This document shows positions 21,023-30,934 of a stretch of DNA of 64,000 bases, piece after piece; within the stretch, counting starts at the first letter, position 1, and each line of letters begins with the position of its first letter. Origin of the DNA: Marinilactibacillus sp. Marseille-P9653 (lineage in GTDB: Bacteria; Bacillota; Bacilli; Lactobacillales; Carnobacteriaceae_A). The stretch is taken from contig NZ_CAKAKH010000001.1 of NCBI RefSeq assembly GCF_916618885.1, positions 1 to 64,000 on the forward strand. Direction: 5' to 3'. The notes below the pieces were generated by a model, which was not told the origin of the DNA, did not search any database, and saw only the letters and a list, made by a program, of their open reading frames with translations. The position numbers and the translations under genes were made by a program.

Positions 21023-22700
21023 CCTGAATAATTCATACTTTTAATTTAAACCGTCTGAAACTGCTCAACGGCAGTCTATAATTACTTTTTAATTTTCACC
21101 TGTTAAGTGATGAAAAAAGAACGCCATTCTGATATGGTAAAGGTGACTAAACCAACCATAAGAAAGGAGTTCTTCTATTGATTAGTTTACAGAAAAATCA
21201 AGTTAATTTCAATTCAAACATGACCATTTCACATACAAGTGGCAGATTATCGAGTGATTCGGGTTTAGTGTTAGTTAAAGAAGTAATGAACACCTTCGGT
21301 TTCTCAGATTTAGCTAAATACCTGCTTCACATAAAAGATAATCGAGCTTACTTCACACATGATAATCTAGCGATATTTGAACAGCTCATTATGCAGCTAA
21401 TCGCTGGCTATTCGGCGGACTCGTCAGCTAATTTGTTAAGACAAGATCCCGTATTCCAGATAGTACTAGGTAGTAAGCAGTTAGCATCACAGTCCTCGAT
21501 CTCAAGATTTCTAGATCGTTTTACTGAAGAGAATATGGATCAATTTCAGTCATTGAATCAAGCATTAATTGACAAAGAACGTCTGATCCGCAATGACACC
21601 GAGTTAATCATTGATATCGATTCAACGCATTCAGATACCTATGGTCATCAAGAACAAACAGATTATAATGCCCATTATAAAACCTATGGGTATCATCCTC
21701 TAGTTGCCTTTGATGGACTGACTGGGGATTTCTTAAAAGCTGAACTGCGTTCAAGTAACCAGTACACATCCAAAGGCGTAAAAAAGTTTATAGAGCCACT
21801 GCTCGATCACTACTCTAATGCGTTACCCCATACCGACATTCTGGTTCGAGGAGATAGCGGATTCGCTACACCAGAGGTGTATGAGTCTTGCGAATCCAAC
21901 AATAGTCACTATGTGATTCGATTAAAGAACAATAAACGCTTAGGTCAGCTAGCTGAACAGTCCATCCTCTATGGAGATAATCAAAAATGGGAAGAGCGAG
22001 AAGTCCAGTATTTTTCACTATCCTACCAAGCTCGATCATGGTCGAAACCTCGTCGTATCTGTATTCGCTCCGTTCGTGAAGGAGGAGAACTACTCTTCCA
22101 CCATACGTTTATTGTGACTAATCTATCAGAAACTGTTTCACCTAAAGTCATTTTCTCTCTCTATGGCAAACGAGGGACAATGGAAAACTATATCAAAGAA
22201 GCCAAAGCAGGCTTTTATTTTGATAAAACCGACAGTCCACGCTTCTTAGAAAATCAAGTCAGAATGATGATGAGTGTCCTGGCTTATAACCTTGTTAATT
22301 TTCTAAAGACTATTGGCTTTGATAAAGTAAATCAAGGTATGACTATTCATTCTATTCGACTGAATTTGCTTAAAGTTGCCGGTAAACTCGTTCAAACAGG
22401 TAGGAAGGTTTATCTCAAACTGTCGAGTTATCATGTGCATCAAACTGAATTTTATAAGGTTTTCGAACGCCAGCGGCGATCCAGGCAATGGATTTAGAAT
22501 AATTTTCGCATAAATTTTTAATTCGCTTCTTTTTTAAGGGGTCAGTCTGCACTTAAATAGACAAAAGACTTTTTAAGAACCTTCTTCCACAGGTATCCTG
22601 TTCGAAATCGCATCATTTTGAGAAAACGTATTTGGCTTTTTAAAAAAAAGCAATTTGTCCAATAAAAATAACTTTAATGTAGAGCTATGAATTATTCAGG
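21023..22700 (+). mobile_element. IS1380-family insertion sequence, complete
   Basis: A 1678-bp element with perfect 15-bp terminal inverted repeats beginning CCTGAATAATTCATA (21023-21037 and 22686-22700), flanked by a 6-bp direct repeat ATCAGA. It carries one intact transposase gene. Ends starting with CCT and the single transposase fit the IS1380 family. The exact repeats suggest recent insertion, about 500 bp upstream of the glycine betaine operon. Confidence 0.92.
21178..22497 (+). CDS. IS1380-family transposase
   Basis: DDE transposase of 439 residues that cuts and joins the ends of the surrounding element. Likely catalytic residues are in DIDSTHSDTYG (first D), ILVRGDSGF (second D) and MENYIKEAKAGF (E). 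The start is TTG 21178 with AGAAAGGAG upstream; no ATG gives full coverage of the N-terminus. No frameshift or internal stop is present, so it looks active. Confidence 0.92.
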   Translation: MISLQKNQVNFNSNMTISHTSGRLSSDSGLVLVKEVMNTFGFSDLAKYLLHIKDNRAYFTHDNLAIFEQLIMQLIAGYSADSSANLLRQDPVFQIVLGSKQLASQSSISRFLDRFTEENMDQFQSLNQALIDKERLIRNDTELIIDIDSTHSDTYGHQEQTDYNAHYKTYGYHPLVAFDGLTGDFLKAELRSSNQYTSKGVKKFIEPLLDHYSNALPHTDILVRGDSGFATPEVYESCESNNSHYVIRLKNNKRLGQLAEQSILYGDNQKWEEREVQYFSLSYQARSWSKPRRICIRSVREGGELLFHHTFIVTNLSETVSPKVIFSLYGKRGTMENYIKEAKAGFYFDKTDSPRFLENQVRMMMSVLAYNLVNFLKTIGFDKVNQGMTIHSIRLNLLKVAGKLVQTGRKVYLKLSSYHVHQTEFYKVFERQRRSRQWI

Positions 22701-23214
22701 ATCAGAGTTTCTTTATTTTTTTGTCATTTTTACTGCAATAATTTTAACATTGTCCCCAATCCTTTAATTGACTTCCATAAACGTACAATACTTATGCAGG
22801 ACTTTGTATCTTACGCATTATTCAGATAAACAGCTCAACAACAACTTACAATAGTCTTTATTTAAATTGTTCAATTTCTCGAATTCGTAGTATTTCATCA
22901 ATAGTTATCGCGTGATTTTGACAAATATTTACGTTACAATGATATTACATTCGCAATAGAACACGGCTAATTCTAATCATATTATTAGAAAGCTTTTGTA
23001 TCAACGTAGTGAAACGTTAACATCCGTTAGATACACTGCGGAACACACTAGATTGTTTTACACGCTCACTTTCGTTTGTTACGATTATACATGTGTGAAA
23101 AGTGGCAATGTTCCAACGTTATGTAAACAAAGCCACTATTCTTAGTTAGCAGCTGCGATCAATAAGATTATTAAATCAAGAAAGAACCATATCATAAGAG
23201 GAGGTACTAATTTC
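22701..23214. other. Long upstream region of the opuA operon
   Basis: 514 bp without a gene. A possible promoter is TTGACA 22918-22923 with GATATT 22941-22946, 17-bp spacing. If used, it leaves a leader of about 260 nt. That leader holds paired segments (for example AGTGGC and GCCACT near 23100-23140) but I cannot match it to a known riboswitch. Confidence 0.45.
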
Positions 23215-24423
23215 TTGAATACAAAAGTAGAAATCCAAAATCTGATAAAGATTTTTGGTAAAAAAGAACAGCAAGCCCTTGAGCTTGTTCATCAAGGAAA
23301 AGGTAAAGATGAAATCCTGAAAAAAACCGGAGCAACTGTCGGGGTAAACCAGGCAAGCTTTGAAATTAAAGAAGGCGAGATTTTTGTTATCATGGGACTT
23401 TCTGGTAGTGGTAAATCTACCCTTGTCCGTATGTTGAATCGTTTAATCGAGCCGACAGCTGGAAATATTCTGATCGACGGTGAGTATATTTCTAAGATGG
23501 ATAAAAAAGAACTACGAGACGTCAGACGTAAAAAAGTTTCAATGGTATTCCAAAACTTTGGTCTGTTCCCACATCGTACGATTCTTGAAAACACTGAATA
23601 CGGCTTAGAAGTACAAGGTGTTGATAAAGAAGAGCGCCAAGCTAAAGCTGAAAAAGCTCTAGACAACGCTGGGCTTCTTCCATATAAAGACCAACTACCA
23701 AACCAGTTATCTGGTGGTATGCAACAACGTGTCGGTTTAGCTCGTGCACTAGCTAATGATCCTGAGATTCTATTAATGGATGAGGCTTTCTCTGCATTAG
23801 ATCCACTGATCCGTCGTGATATGCAAGATGAGTTACTTGAAATGCAAGAATCTATGCACAAAACCATTATCTTTATTACCCACGATTTGAATGAATCATT
23901 ACGTATCGGTGACCGCATCGCTATCATGAAAGATGGAGAAGTTGTACAAGTCGGTACAGGTGAAGAAATTCTAACAAATCCTGCAAACGATTATGTTGAA
24001 CGTTTCGTAGAAGATGTTGACCGTTCTAAAGTCTTAACGGCTGAAAACATTATGGTTCGTCCACAGACCGTTCGTTTAGGACAAAGTGGTCCCCGTGTTG
24101 CTTTGAACCGTATGAAAACAGAAAGCTTATCTAGTTTACTAGTTGTCGGTGAAAACCAAAAATTATTAGGATACGTTGTAGCTGACGACGCTGCTCGACT
24201 GGTTAAGGAAAATGTCAATTCATTAGAATCAATTATCCGTACAGATATTCCTAAAGTATCTAAAGGTACTTTGATCCATGAATTGTACGATGTGATTCAC
24301 GAAGCACAGACACCTGTAGCAGTAGTCGATAACAACGATAGATTACTTGGAATCGTTGTTCGTGGACTAGTCATCGGTGCACTTGCTAAAGAACCAGAGG
24401 AGGTAACAATTGATGGAGAATAG
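23215..24423 (+). CDS. opuAA: Glycine betaine/carnitine ABC transporter ATP-binding protein
   Basis: ATPase of an osmoprotectant importer, on the inner face of the membrane. Walker A is at residues 61-70 ([10 protein letters not shown]), the signature LSGGMQQR near 165 and Walker [14 protein letters not shown] follow. A pair of CBS domains occupies about residues 270-395; in related OpuA proteins these sense ionic strength or bind cyclic di-AMP. The start is TTG 23215, about 10 nt after GGAGG. The 402-residue length matches OpuAA. The stop overlaps the start of opuAB by about 11 bp, so the two are translationally coupled. Confidence 0.93.
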   Translation: MNTKVEIQNLIKIFGKKEQQALELVHQGKGKDEILKKTGATVGVNQASFEIKEGEIFVIMGLSGSGKSTLVRMLNRLIEPTAGNILIDGEYISKMDKKELRDVRRKKVSMVFQNFGLFPHRTILENTEYGLEVQGVDKEERQAKAEKALDNAGLLPYKDQLPNQLSGGMQQRVGLARALANDPEILLMDEAFSALDPLIRRDMQDELLEMQESMHKTIIFITHDLNESLRIGDRIAIMKDGEVVQVGTGEEILTNPANDYVERFVEDVDRSKVLTAENIMVRPQTVRLGQSGPRVALNRMKTESLSSLLVVGENQKLLGYVVADDAARLVKENVNSLESIIRTDIPKVSKGTLIHELYDVIHEAQTPVAVVDNNDRLLGIVVRGLVIGALAKEPEEVTIDGE

Positions 24424-25261
24424 TATTTTAGACAACATCCCACGTCTTCCAGTATCCGATTGGATTTCGAGCGTCATTGACTGGTTAACAATCAATCTAT
24501 CTTGGCTTTTTGGAGCGATTCAAGATGGCGGTTCAGATTTCATGAACTTTGTAACTGAAATGTTGCTTTTGATTCCACCAATCGTATTTATTCTGATTAT
24601 GGTCGCTTTAGCTTACTTGGCTACTAGAAAATTCGGTCTACCCGTTTTTACACTTATTGGTTTGATGTATATTCAAAACCAAGGACTATGGGAGCCGTTG
24701 ATGTATACATTCACACTAGTTATTGTAGCCAGTTTAGTATCTATCCTGATTGGCGTTCCAGCAGGTATCTTAATGGCTAAAAGTAAAATTGCGAATATCA
24801 TTTTAAGTCCAGTATTGGACTTTATGCAGACAATGCCAGCTTTCGTTTACCTGATTCCAGCAGTAGCGTTTTTCGGAATTGGTATGGTTCCCGGTGTATT
24901 CTCGGCTGTAATTTTTGCCTTACCACCAACTGTCCGTTTCACGAACTTAGGTATTCGTCAGGTTTCTGATGAAATGGTTGAAGCTGCTGAGTCATTTGGT
25001 AGTACAGGATCTCAGCGTTTGTTCAAAGTTGAATTGCCTTTAGCGAAAGCGACAATGATGGCGGGGATTAATCAGACTGTCCTTCTAGCCCTATCAATGG
25101 TTGTTATTGCCTCTATGATCGGAGCTCCAGGATTAGGTGAACGTGTTATCAACGCATTGCAACGTGCTCAAGTTGGACCAGGATTTGTTTCTGGACTAGC
25201 ACTCGTTGTCTTGGCTATCATCTTAGATAGAATCATGCAAGGATTTAACACGAAGAAATAA
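24413..25261 (+). CDS. opuAB: Glycine betaine ABC transporter permease
   Basis: Membrane channel subunit of the OpuA-type importer. Several transmembrane segments and the binding-protein-dependent permease motif ([20 protein letters not shown]), which docks the ATPase, are visible. The start is ATG 24413, 9 nt after GGAGG; a TTG at 24410 is also possible. At 282 residues it is a permease alone, unlike Lactococcus OpuABC, where permease and binding domain are fused. A hairpin terminator follows at 25274-25311 before opuAC. Confidence 0.93.
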   Translation: MENSILDNIPRLPVSDWISSVIDWLTINLSWLFGAIQDGGSDFMNFVTEMLLLIPPIVFILIMVALAYLATRKFGLPVFTLIGLMYIQNQGLWEPLMYTFTLVIVASLVSILIGVPAGILMAKSKIANIILSPVLDFMQTMPAFVYLIPAVAFFGIGMVPGVFSAVIFALPPTVRFTNLGIRQVSDEMVEAAESFGSTGSQRLFKVELPLAKATMMAGINQTVLLALSMVVIASMIGAPGLGERVINALQRAQVGPGFVSGLALVVLAIILDRIMQGFNTKK

Positions 25262-25273
25262 TTTAAGTACTAG

Positions 25274-25311
25274 AAATAGAGTAGCTTGATACGATCTACT
25301 CTATTTTTTTT
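25274..25311 (+). terminator. Intercistronic terminator between opuAB and opuAC
   Basis: A 10-bp stem (25275-25284 with 25296-25305) followed by a run of T. It may lower opuAC expression from the operon promoter or make opuAC depend on its own promoter. Confidence 0.8.
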
Positions 25312-25390
25312 ACAATCGTATCATTCATAAAGTTGTTATTCTTCGTCTTGTATATAAACAAGACGACTAAAAAAGAAGGAGAGATTTATT

Positions 25391-26275
25391 TTGACATCAA
25401 CATGGAAAAAATTAGGACTTACAGCAGCATCTGCCTCAGCACTATTTTTGGTAGCTTGCGGAAACGACTCAGATTCAGCCGATAGTGGTTCTGAATCTAA
25501 AGAAATCAACCTGGCTTACGTTAACTGGGACTCTGAAGTGGCTTCAACTCATGTAGTAGGAGAAGTATTCAAAGATCTTGGTTACACAACAACTTTAACA
25601 CCTCTTGATAACGCGATTATGTGGGAAGCTGTCGCTAATGATGAAGCTGATGCAATGGTAGCAGGCTGGTTACCAAATACTCACGCTTCTCAATTTGAAC
25701 AATACGGTGATGACTTAGATCACATTGGAACGAACCTTGAAGGTGCTAAAGTCGGTTTAGTTGTTCCTGAGTACATGGATGTTAACTCAATCGCTGATCT
25801 TACTGATCAAGCAGATCAAACGATTACAGGTATCGAAGCTGGTGCTGGTGTTATGACTGCAACCGAAACTGCATTAGACACTTATGAAAACCTATCTGAT
25901 TGGACTCTACAACCGTCTTCTTCTGGTGCAATGGTCACTACATTAGGACAAGCTTATCAAAATGAAGAAGACTTTGTTGTAACTGGATGGTCTCCTCACT
26001 GGAAATTCCAGACTTATGATCTTAAATATCTTGATGATCCTGAAGGCGTCTTTGGAGATGCAGAGACAATCGATACTTTCGCCCGTGAAGGACTAGCAGA
26101 AGACATGCCTGAAGCACACCAAGTTCTTGAAAACTTTAACTGGACTGTTGAAGACATGGAAGCCGTTATGCTAGAAATTTCTGAAGGTGTGGATCCTGAA
26201 GAAGCTGCTCGTAACTGGGTAGATGCAAACCAAGATACAGTTGATGAATGGACTGCTGGTGTTTCTGAAGAGTAA
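25391..26275 (+). CDS. opuAC: Glycine betaine-binding lipoprotein
   Basis: Extracellular substrate-binding subunit, lipid-anchored at Cys23 of the LFLVAC lipobox. The mature part is an OpuAC domain (NLAYVNWDSEVASTHVVGEV) with aromatic residues that would form the box around the quaternary amine (W in AYVNWD and VTGWSPHWKF). The start is TTG 25391 after AAGGAGAG. The 294-residue length is normal. It stands after a terminator rather than directly after opuAB, so it may be expressed at a different level. Confidence 0.93.
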   Translation: MTSTWKKLGLTAASASALFLVACGNDSDSADSGSESKEINLAYVNWDSEVASTHVVGEVFKDLGYTTTLTPLDNAIMWEAVANDEADAMVAGWLPNTHASQFEQYGDDLDHIGTNLEGAKVGLVVPEYMDVNSIADLTDQADQTITGIEAGAGVMTATETALDTYENLSDWTLQPSSSGAMVTTLGQAYQNEEDFVVTGWSPHWKFQTYDLKYLDDPEGVFGDAETIDTFAREGLAEDMPEAHQVLENFNWTVEDMEAVMLEISEGVDPEEAARNWVDANQDTVDEWTAGVSEE

Positions 26276-26306
26276 TCACTCTTTCGTTAATCCCTTGACT
26301 CTATTC

Positions 26307-26349
26307 AAAAGGACAGGCATGCTCTTACGAGTACGCCTGTCCTTTTTTT
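26307..26349 (+). terminator. Terminator of the opuA operon
   Basis: AAAAGGACAGGC paired with GCCTGTCCTTTT and followed by T. The symmetric A/T tails allow it to serve the opposing gene ending at 26354 as well. Confidence 0.9.
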
Positions 26350-26353
26350 GTCT

Positions 26354-27454
26354 TTAAAAATCAGCTCTTCTATCAGGATCAATTCTATTCCATATGATAT
26401 CTGTCTCCATAGTCTCTAAATCTACTATCTGAGTACATTGATAGGTTTTGTACCACGTTTTGATGTTGGGCGTCATGCTATTGATGAACTTATCATAGGT
26501 AGCTCCTTTAGGTGTCTGCCACGCTTCTGGAAAAGAAAGGTTGATGACTGCCTTTTCTTGCTGCTTAACCACATTATACTTCCCGCTAAGTGTTCCAACT
26601 TCTCCAGAAGGCTGAATTTTAAATGTGCCGAATTGAGGCATAGCTTCTTTGATTTCTGCGTGATTAGGAAACGGGGGGTCAAAAACTACTTGCACTGGTT
26701 CAGAATCATGCTTAATGGTCATTTTTTTTAAATGATACAAACCATCTACTAAGTGATATTCATAGAGATGCGTCTCATCTTCTGCAATGCCAGCTTCATC
26801 AATTGCTATCTCTTTCAGTGTGTAACGACCTTTTTGATTGAAATTCGTAATCACTGCGTTTAAGGAAAATTCCACATAGTACCTCGTTTGGAAGTCTTTT
26901 GGGAAAGCAAAAGTATCCAGTGTTTTTTCAATATTATTGATAGATAGAAAAATTTCTGTATCTTTTTTTCGAGCAAAATCAAACTCATATAAGAAAAATA
27001 ATGGCATCGAATGTGGTTGCTCTGTGTGATTTCCAACCGAAGGTAACCAAGTCAATGGTTTCGTATCTTTTTCAATCTGTTCGTTGATATAAAGAACAAT
27101 TCTCCGGTCAAACTTATCCTGAAACACAAAACCAACATTTAACTGTCCTTCCTCATAATCAAAATATGCTTCATCGAAAGTCGTTCTTACTCTTTCTTTC
27201 AGCCCCTTGCCGCCAACCGATAAGGGTTCTTCTTCTTTTGACATCTGCAGAGTTACATCTAAATAAGAATCTCTGTAGCCATCTGCTCTCCAGGCTAGTA
27301 CTCTAAATCCTTCTCCGTAACCACTACCATTTAGGTACTGCAATTCGAATGCAACATACTCTTCATCCGGATCTTTATGGAAATGAAACATGGCCATCTT
27401 TTTGATTGGTGAAAGTTTAAATCTGAATGGGACATACGCTTTACCTTTTTCCAT
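26354..27454 (-). CDS. Unrecognised 366-residue protein
   Basis: I do not recognise the family. The start is ATG 27454, with AAAGGTG upstream; an in-frame GTG at 27463 belongs to that ribosome site. The protein has no signal peptide or membrane segment and is rich in beta-strand-like stretches (YVAFELQYLNGSGYGEGFRV, LYEYHLVDGLYHLKK), suggesting a soluble beta-sandwich protein. It is a single gene between two converging or diverging terminators and shows no operon partner. Confidence 0.7.
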   Translation of the reverse strand: MEKGKAYVPFRFKLSPIKKMAMFHFHKDPDEEYVAFELQYLNGSGYGEGFRVLAWRADGYRDSYLDVTLQMSKEEEPLSVGGKGLKERVRTTFDEAYFDYEEGQLNVGFVFQDKFDRRIVLYINEQIEKDTKPLTWLPSVGNHTEQPHSMPLFFLYEFDFARKKDTEIFLSINNIEKTLDTFAFPKDFQTRYYVEFSLNAVITNFNQKGRYTLKEIAIDEAGIAEDETHLYEYHLVDGLYHLKKMTIKHDSEPVQVVFDPPFPNHAEIKEAMPQFGTFKIQPSGEVGTLSGKYNVVKQQEKAVINLSFPEAWQTPKGATYDKFINSMTPNIKTWYKTYQCTQIVDLETMETDIIWNRIDPDRRADF

Positions 27455-27591
27455 AGCACTCACCTTTCATCTACAACATTTCTATCCAAGAAATTGCTAG
27501 GCAATCATCTGCTTGATAAAGTTATTATACCCTATTTCATTCTGGACACACGACCGATTTCAACTCGTCCACTGATCTTCTTTATTCTAAA

Positions 27592-27621
27592 CAAAAAGTC
27601 GTACCGGTTAGAGTACGACTT
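27592..27621 (-). terminator. Terminator of the copper operon
   Basis: GTCGTAC and GTACGAC arms with a T-run on the minus strand, just after copZ. Confidence 0.85.
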
Positions 27622-27634
27622 TTAAATGATGCAC

Positions 27635-27847
27635 TTATTGAATTCCAGTTACTTGATAAGCTGTAGCTGAAAGAGACTCTTGCGCGCGATCCTTCGACAG
27701 CTCACCTTGACTTTCAACATAGGCGATCTGTTTTTCAAGGTCAACCGTAACAGTCTCCACTGTAGCAATCGACTCCAGATTTTTCTGGACGTTTCTTGCG
27801 CATCCTTCACATTTCATACCCGTTATATTAAGTGTTTGTCTCATCAT
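27635..27847 (-). CDS. copZ: Copper chaperone CopZ
   Basis: Small cytoplasmic protein that carries copper(I) between the ATPase and the CopY repressor. The metal site MKCEGCARN (CxxC) is near residue 11 within a 70-residue HMA fold, the usual length. It lies 9 bp after copA, last gene in the copY-copA-copZ operon. Confidence 0.92.
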   Translation of the reverse strand: MMRQTLNITGMKCEGCARNVQKNLESIATVETVTVDLEKQIAYVESQGELSKDRAQESLSATAYQVTGIQ

Positions 27848-27856
27848 TTTTTCCTC

Positions 27857-30340
27857 CTAAGATTGAATTGCTTGATGATATGGTTTAAACCGTTTTAGTC
27901 TTAAAGCGTTCAGTAAGACGGATACAGAACTGAAACTCATAGCTACTGCAGCGAGTGCTGGGTTCAGTAATGGCCCACCAAATATAAACAACAACCCCAT
28001 CGCAACCGGGATACCAACCAAGTTATAAGCAAAAGCCCAGAAGAGGTTTTGCTTAATATTTTTCAGTGTAGCTTGACTTAAATCCAGTGCAGTGACGACT
28101 TCGTTCACATCGCTTCTCATTAACACGATATCTGCAGATTCGACTGCAACATCGGTCCCAGATCCTATTGCCATACCGATTGTAGCTTGCACGAGTGCAG
28201 GCGCATCATTAATCCCGTCTCCTACCATAGCTACTTTTCTACCTTCTTCTTGAAGTTTTTTGACTTCTTTTGCTTTATCTTCCGGCAACACTTCGCTTAA
28301 CACTTTATCAATACCCGCTTGTTGAGCAATGGCTTTTGCTGTACGGGTATTATCTCCAGTGATCATCACGACTTGGATCCCTTTATCCTGTAAACTACGA
28401 ACCGTATGTTTACTGTTTTCTTTGAGTGTATCTGCTACGGCAATCAAACCTTGTAGTTGACCATCCATCGCAAGAAACATCGGTGTTTTACCTTCATCAG
28501 CCATGTGATCTGCTTCAGATTCAAGGTGGCTGATTGTGACTCCCTGTTCATTCATCAGTTTTCGATTACCGAAATAAATCGTAGCATTTTCTGAATGTCC
28601 TGTGATACCGTGTCCGACGATTGCTTCAAATGATTCAATTTCAAGTAATTGAACGGTTTTTTTCTGAGCTTCTTTTACAATGGCTTCTCCAAGTGCGTGC
28701 TCACTCCCTTGCTCCAGTGAGGCTGCTAGTTGCAATAAGGTTTCTTTCGTTAATCTCCCTTTTTCTGAGACGACAATATCTGTTACAACTGGTTCTCCTT
28801 GAGTCAAAGTGCCCGTTTTGTCAAAAACAACGGTATCTATACTATGCATGGTTTCTAGAGCATCTCCACTTTTAATCAAAACTCCATGTTCTGCCCCTTT
28901 TCCAGTGCCCACCATAATGGCAGTCGGTGTTGCCAGTCCTAGTGCACATGGACATGCAATAACCAACACAGAAATTAAAATGGTCAGTGAGAATAAAGGG
29001 GATTGGCCGGCGATCAGCCAGACCAGACCAGACAGGATTGCGAGACCAATGACGATCGGAACAAAATATCCTGTAATAATATCTGCTAGTTTAGCAATTG
29101 GCGCTTTAGACCCTTGTGCTTCTTCTACCAGTTGAATGATTTGAGCTAACGTCGTGTCTTTTCCGACTTTTGTTGCTCGGTAATCTACACTACCATTTTT
29201 ATTTAAGCTCGCTCCAATCAGTGTATCTCCTACCTGTTTCTCTACGGGTAAACTTTCTCCTGTTAACATCGATTCATCTACTGTTGTCTGTCCTTTGATG
29301 GCTACACCATCTACTGGAAATTTTTCTCCTGGACGAACCCTTACGATATCCCCTGCTGTAACCTCTTCAAGCTTAACTTCTTCTTCTATGCCGTTGTGTA
29401 CAATACGAGCTGTATCAGGCGCTAGATCCATCAGTTTTTGAATCGCTTCTGACATTCTACCTTTAGACCGCTCTTCCAGATATTTACCAAGCGTATGGAA
29501 AGCGAGTATCACAGCGGATGTTTCATAGTAGAGCATCATTGCAAGATCCGCTCCTTGAAACACGATTGCCATTGTTGCACCCAAGCTGTAAACAAAAGCT
29601 GCTGCAGTTCCTAAAGAAATCAATGAATTCATATTCGGATGACCTTTTCTCAAAGTCTTGAATCCTTGCTTGAAATAAGGAATACCACTCCACATGACCG
29701 GTAGGGTGAGTATGAGTTGGGTTAGTGTAAAGGTCACGGGATACATCATAGGATCAAGAAATTCCGGCAACCATAAACCCATCATATGTCCCATAGAAAT
29801 ATAGAGTAACGGGATTGTGAAAATTGCGGATAAAATTGCTCGGTTACGGTAGCGTTGCTCACTAGACTGTTTTTCTTCTGCAGGTTCTGTCAAAGTAGAA
29901 TCGTTTGTAGGTTCCTGTTCCAAAATCGCTTCATATCCTGCTTGATGCACTGCATCCGTTATCTGACGAGTAGAAATCTCAAGAGGATTATAAGTCACTG
30001 TCATTTTTTCAGTCGCTAAATTAACTGACGCTTTTTCAATTCCATTTAAATGCGCCGTCGTTTTTTCTACAGTAGCTGCACAAGATGCGCAAGTCATCCC
30101 TTCTATTGAAAACGACGTAGTTTTGAATTCAGGTAACCTGACTGCATATCCGGCTGCATCAATGTCTTTTTGTAATCTTTCTGGTTCAAATGTTTCATCG
30201 GCTACTTTCACTTGAAGTTTTTCAGTCGCTAGATTGACTGTGGCTTGTTCAACACCTGGAACACTCCCAGCTGTTTTTTCTACAGTGGCTGCACAAGATG
30301 CGCAAGTCATCCCTTCTATTGGATAAGTTCTAGTGTCCAC
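27857..30340 (-). CDS. copA: Copper-exporting P1B-type ATPase
   Basis: Pumps copper(I) out of the cell with ATP. Two N-terminal HMA domains each carry GMTCASC. Then come membrane segments with the transport motif CPCALG, the phosphorylation site DKTGTLT and the hinge GDGINDAP. The start is GTG 30340, 9 nt after AAGGAG; the frame stays open upstream to 30427 only because it overlaps copY. The GTG lies 11 bp inside the end of copY, so translation is likely coupled. At 827 residues it is normal for a two-HMA CopA. Confidence 0.94.
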   Translation of the reverse strand: MDTRTYPIEGMTCASCAATVEKTAGSVPGVEQATVNLATEKLQVKVADETFEPERLQKDIDAAGYAVRLPEFKTTSFSIEGMTCASCAATVEKTTAHLNGIEKASVNLATEKMTVTYNPLEISTRQITDAVHQAGYEAILEQEPTNDSTLTEPAEEKQSSEQRYRNRAILSAIFTIPLLYISMGHMMGLWLPEFLDPMMYPVTFTLTQLILTLPVMWSGIPYFKQGFKTLRKGHPNMNSLISLGTAAAFVYSLGATMAIVFQGADLAMMLYYETSAVILAFHTLGKYLEERSKGRMSEAIQKLMDLAPDTARIVHNGIEEEVKLEEVTAGDIVRVRPGEKFPVDGVAIKGQTTVDESMLTGESLPVEKQVGDTLIGASLNKNGSVDYRATKVGKDTTLAQIIQLVEEAQGSKAPIAKLADIITGYFVPIVIGLAILSGLVWLIAGQSPLFSLTILISVLVIACPCALGLATPTAIMVGTGKGAEHGVLIKSGDALETMHSIDTVVFDKTGTLTQGEPVVTDIVVSEKGRLTKETLLQLAASLEQGSEHALGEAIVKEAQKKTVQLLEIESFEAIVGHGITGHSENATIYFGNRKLMNEQGVTISHLESEADHMADEGKTPMFLAMDGQLQGLIAVADTLKENSKHTVRSLQDKGIQVVMITGDNTRTAKAIAQQAGIDKVLSEVLPEDKAKEVKKLQEEGRKVAMVGDGINDAPALVQATIGMAIGSGTDVAVESADIVLMRSDVNEVVTALDLSQATLKNIKQNLFWAFAYNLVGIPVAMGLLFIFGGPLLNPALAAVAMSFSSVSVLLNALRLKRFKPYHQAIQS

Positions 30341-30782
30341 AATGTATCTCTCCTTCCTGTTTGCACTCGCACTGGCCTGGTGTACATTGACAAGAGACCG
30401 TTTCTGGAGCAATTCGTTTTTTTTCACTTAATAATTGCTCAAGCTGCTCGATATCTTCTAAACTTAAAGTTGTTTCTTCTATCATTTGATAAAGAACGTT
30501 TCCTCTCTTTTTTGTACAGACTTGCTGCAATAATGCCTGACTCGATTCTTGAAGACTCTCCTGTTCCGTGATGAGAGCCGAGTATTTGAATTTCCGTCCT
30601 TCTTCTGTCGCTTTCAGGTGATTTTTTTTAACTAAGCGTCCAATGAGCGTTTTTGTCGTTGCTGCTTTCCAGCTCATTTTCTCTTCTAAAATTGTGCTGA
30701 TATATTTACTGGTCGTACTGTTATTTGCCCAGACAACCTTCATAACTTCTCTTTCAGAAGTGGTCATTTGATTCTCTTTCAT
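30330..30782 (-). CDS. copY: Copper-responsive repressor CopY
   Basis: BlaI/MecI-type winged-helix repressor of its own operon. The N-terminal part (residues 5-75) is the DNA-binding domain. The C-terminus has the CopY metal motif [10 protein letters not shown] (CxCx4CxC), which binds zinc while repressing and copper while releasing DNA. The 150-residue length is normal. Two cop boxes sit directly upstream at 30814-30823 and 30845-30854. Confidence 0.94.
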   Translation of the reverse strand: MKENQMTTSEREVMKVVWANNSTTSKYISTILEEKMSWKAATTKTLIGRLVKKNHLKATEEGRKFKYSALITEQESLQESSQALLQQVCTKKRGNVLYQMIEETTLSLEDIEQLEQLLSEKKRIAPETVSCQCTPGQCECKQEGEIHCGH

Positions 30783-30813
30783 CGCTATTCCTCATTTCAT
30801 TCGATTTTTCGTT

Positions 30814-30823
30814 TACAGTTGTA
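30814..30823. promoter_or_regulatory. cop box 2 (CopY operator)
   Basis: TACAGTTGTA matches the TACANNTGTA consensus. It lies between the promoter and the copY start. Confidence 0.9.
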
Positions 30824-30840
30824 ATCTATTATTTGATTTT

Positions 30841-30869
30841 AGTTTACAACTGTAAACTTAATATGTCAA
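30841..30869 (-). promoter_or_regulatory. copper operon promoter overlapping cop box 1
   Basis: Minus-strand TTGACA (30864-30869), 17-bp spacer, TAAACT (30841-30846). The first cop box TACAACTGTA (30845-30854) covers the -10 end and spacer, so bound CopY would block RNA polymerase. Confidence 0.85.
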
Positions 30870-30888
30870 GTCAGTTTACTCTATTCGT

Positions 30889-30924
30889 AAAAAAGACTTG
30901 AAGCAGATTTCGCTTCAAGTCTTT
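30889..30924 (-). terminator. Terminator of the vanY gene cluster
   Basis: A 13-bp stem (30892-30904 with 30912-30924) and a T-run on the minus strand. Confidence 0.9.
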
Positions 30925-30934
30925 GGGAATGGAT

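Noticed and set aside
22918..23214. Cyclic di-AMP (ydaO-type) riboswitch ahead of opuAA
   Set aside because: I looked for the conserved core of this class in the leader and did not find it.
23292..23927. 211-codon frame on the minus strand
   Set aside because: It is antisense to opuAA, whose ABC ATPase motifs are complete; the minus frame has no recognisable domain.
30340..30427. N-terminal extension of CopA beginning [11 protein letters not shown]
   Set aside because: It overlaps the CopY C-terminus with its metal motif, and the ribosome site AAGGAG fits the GTG at 30340.
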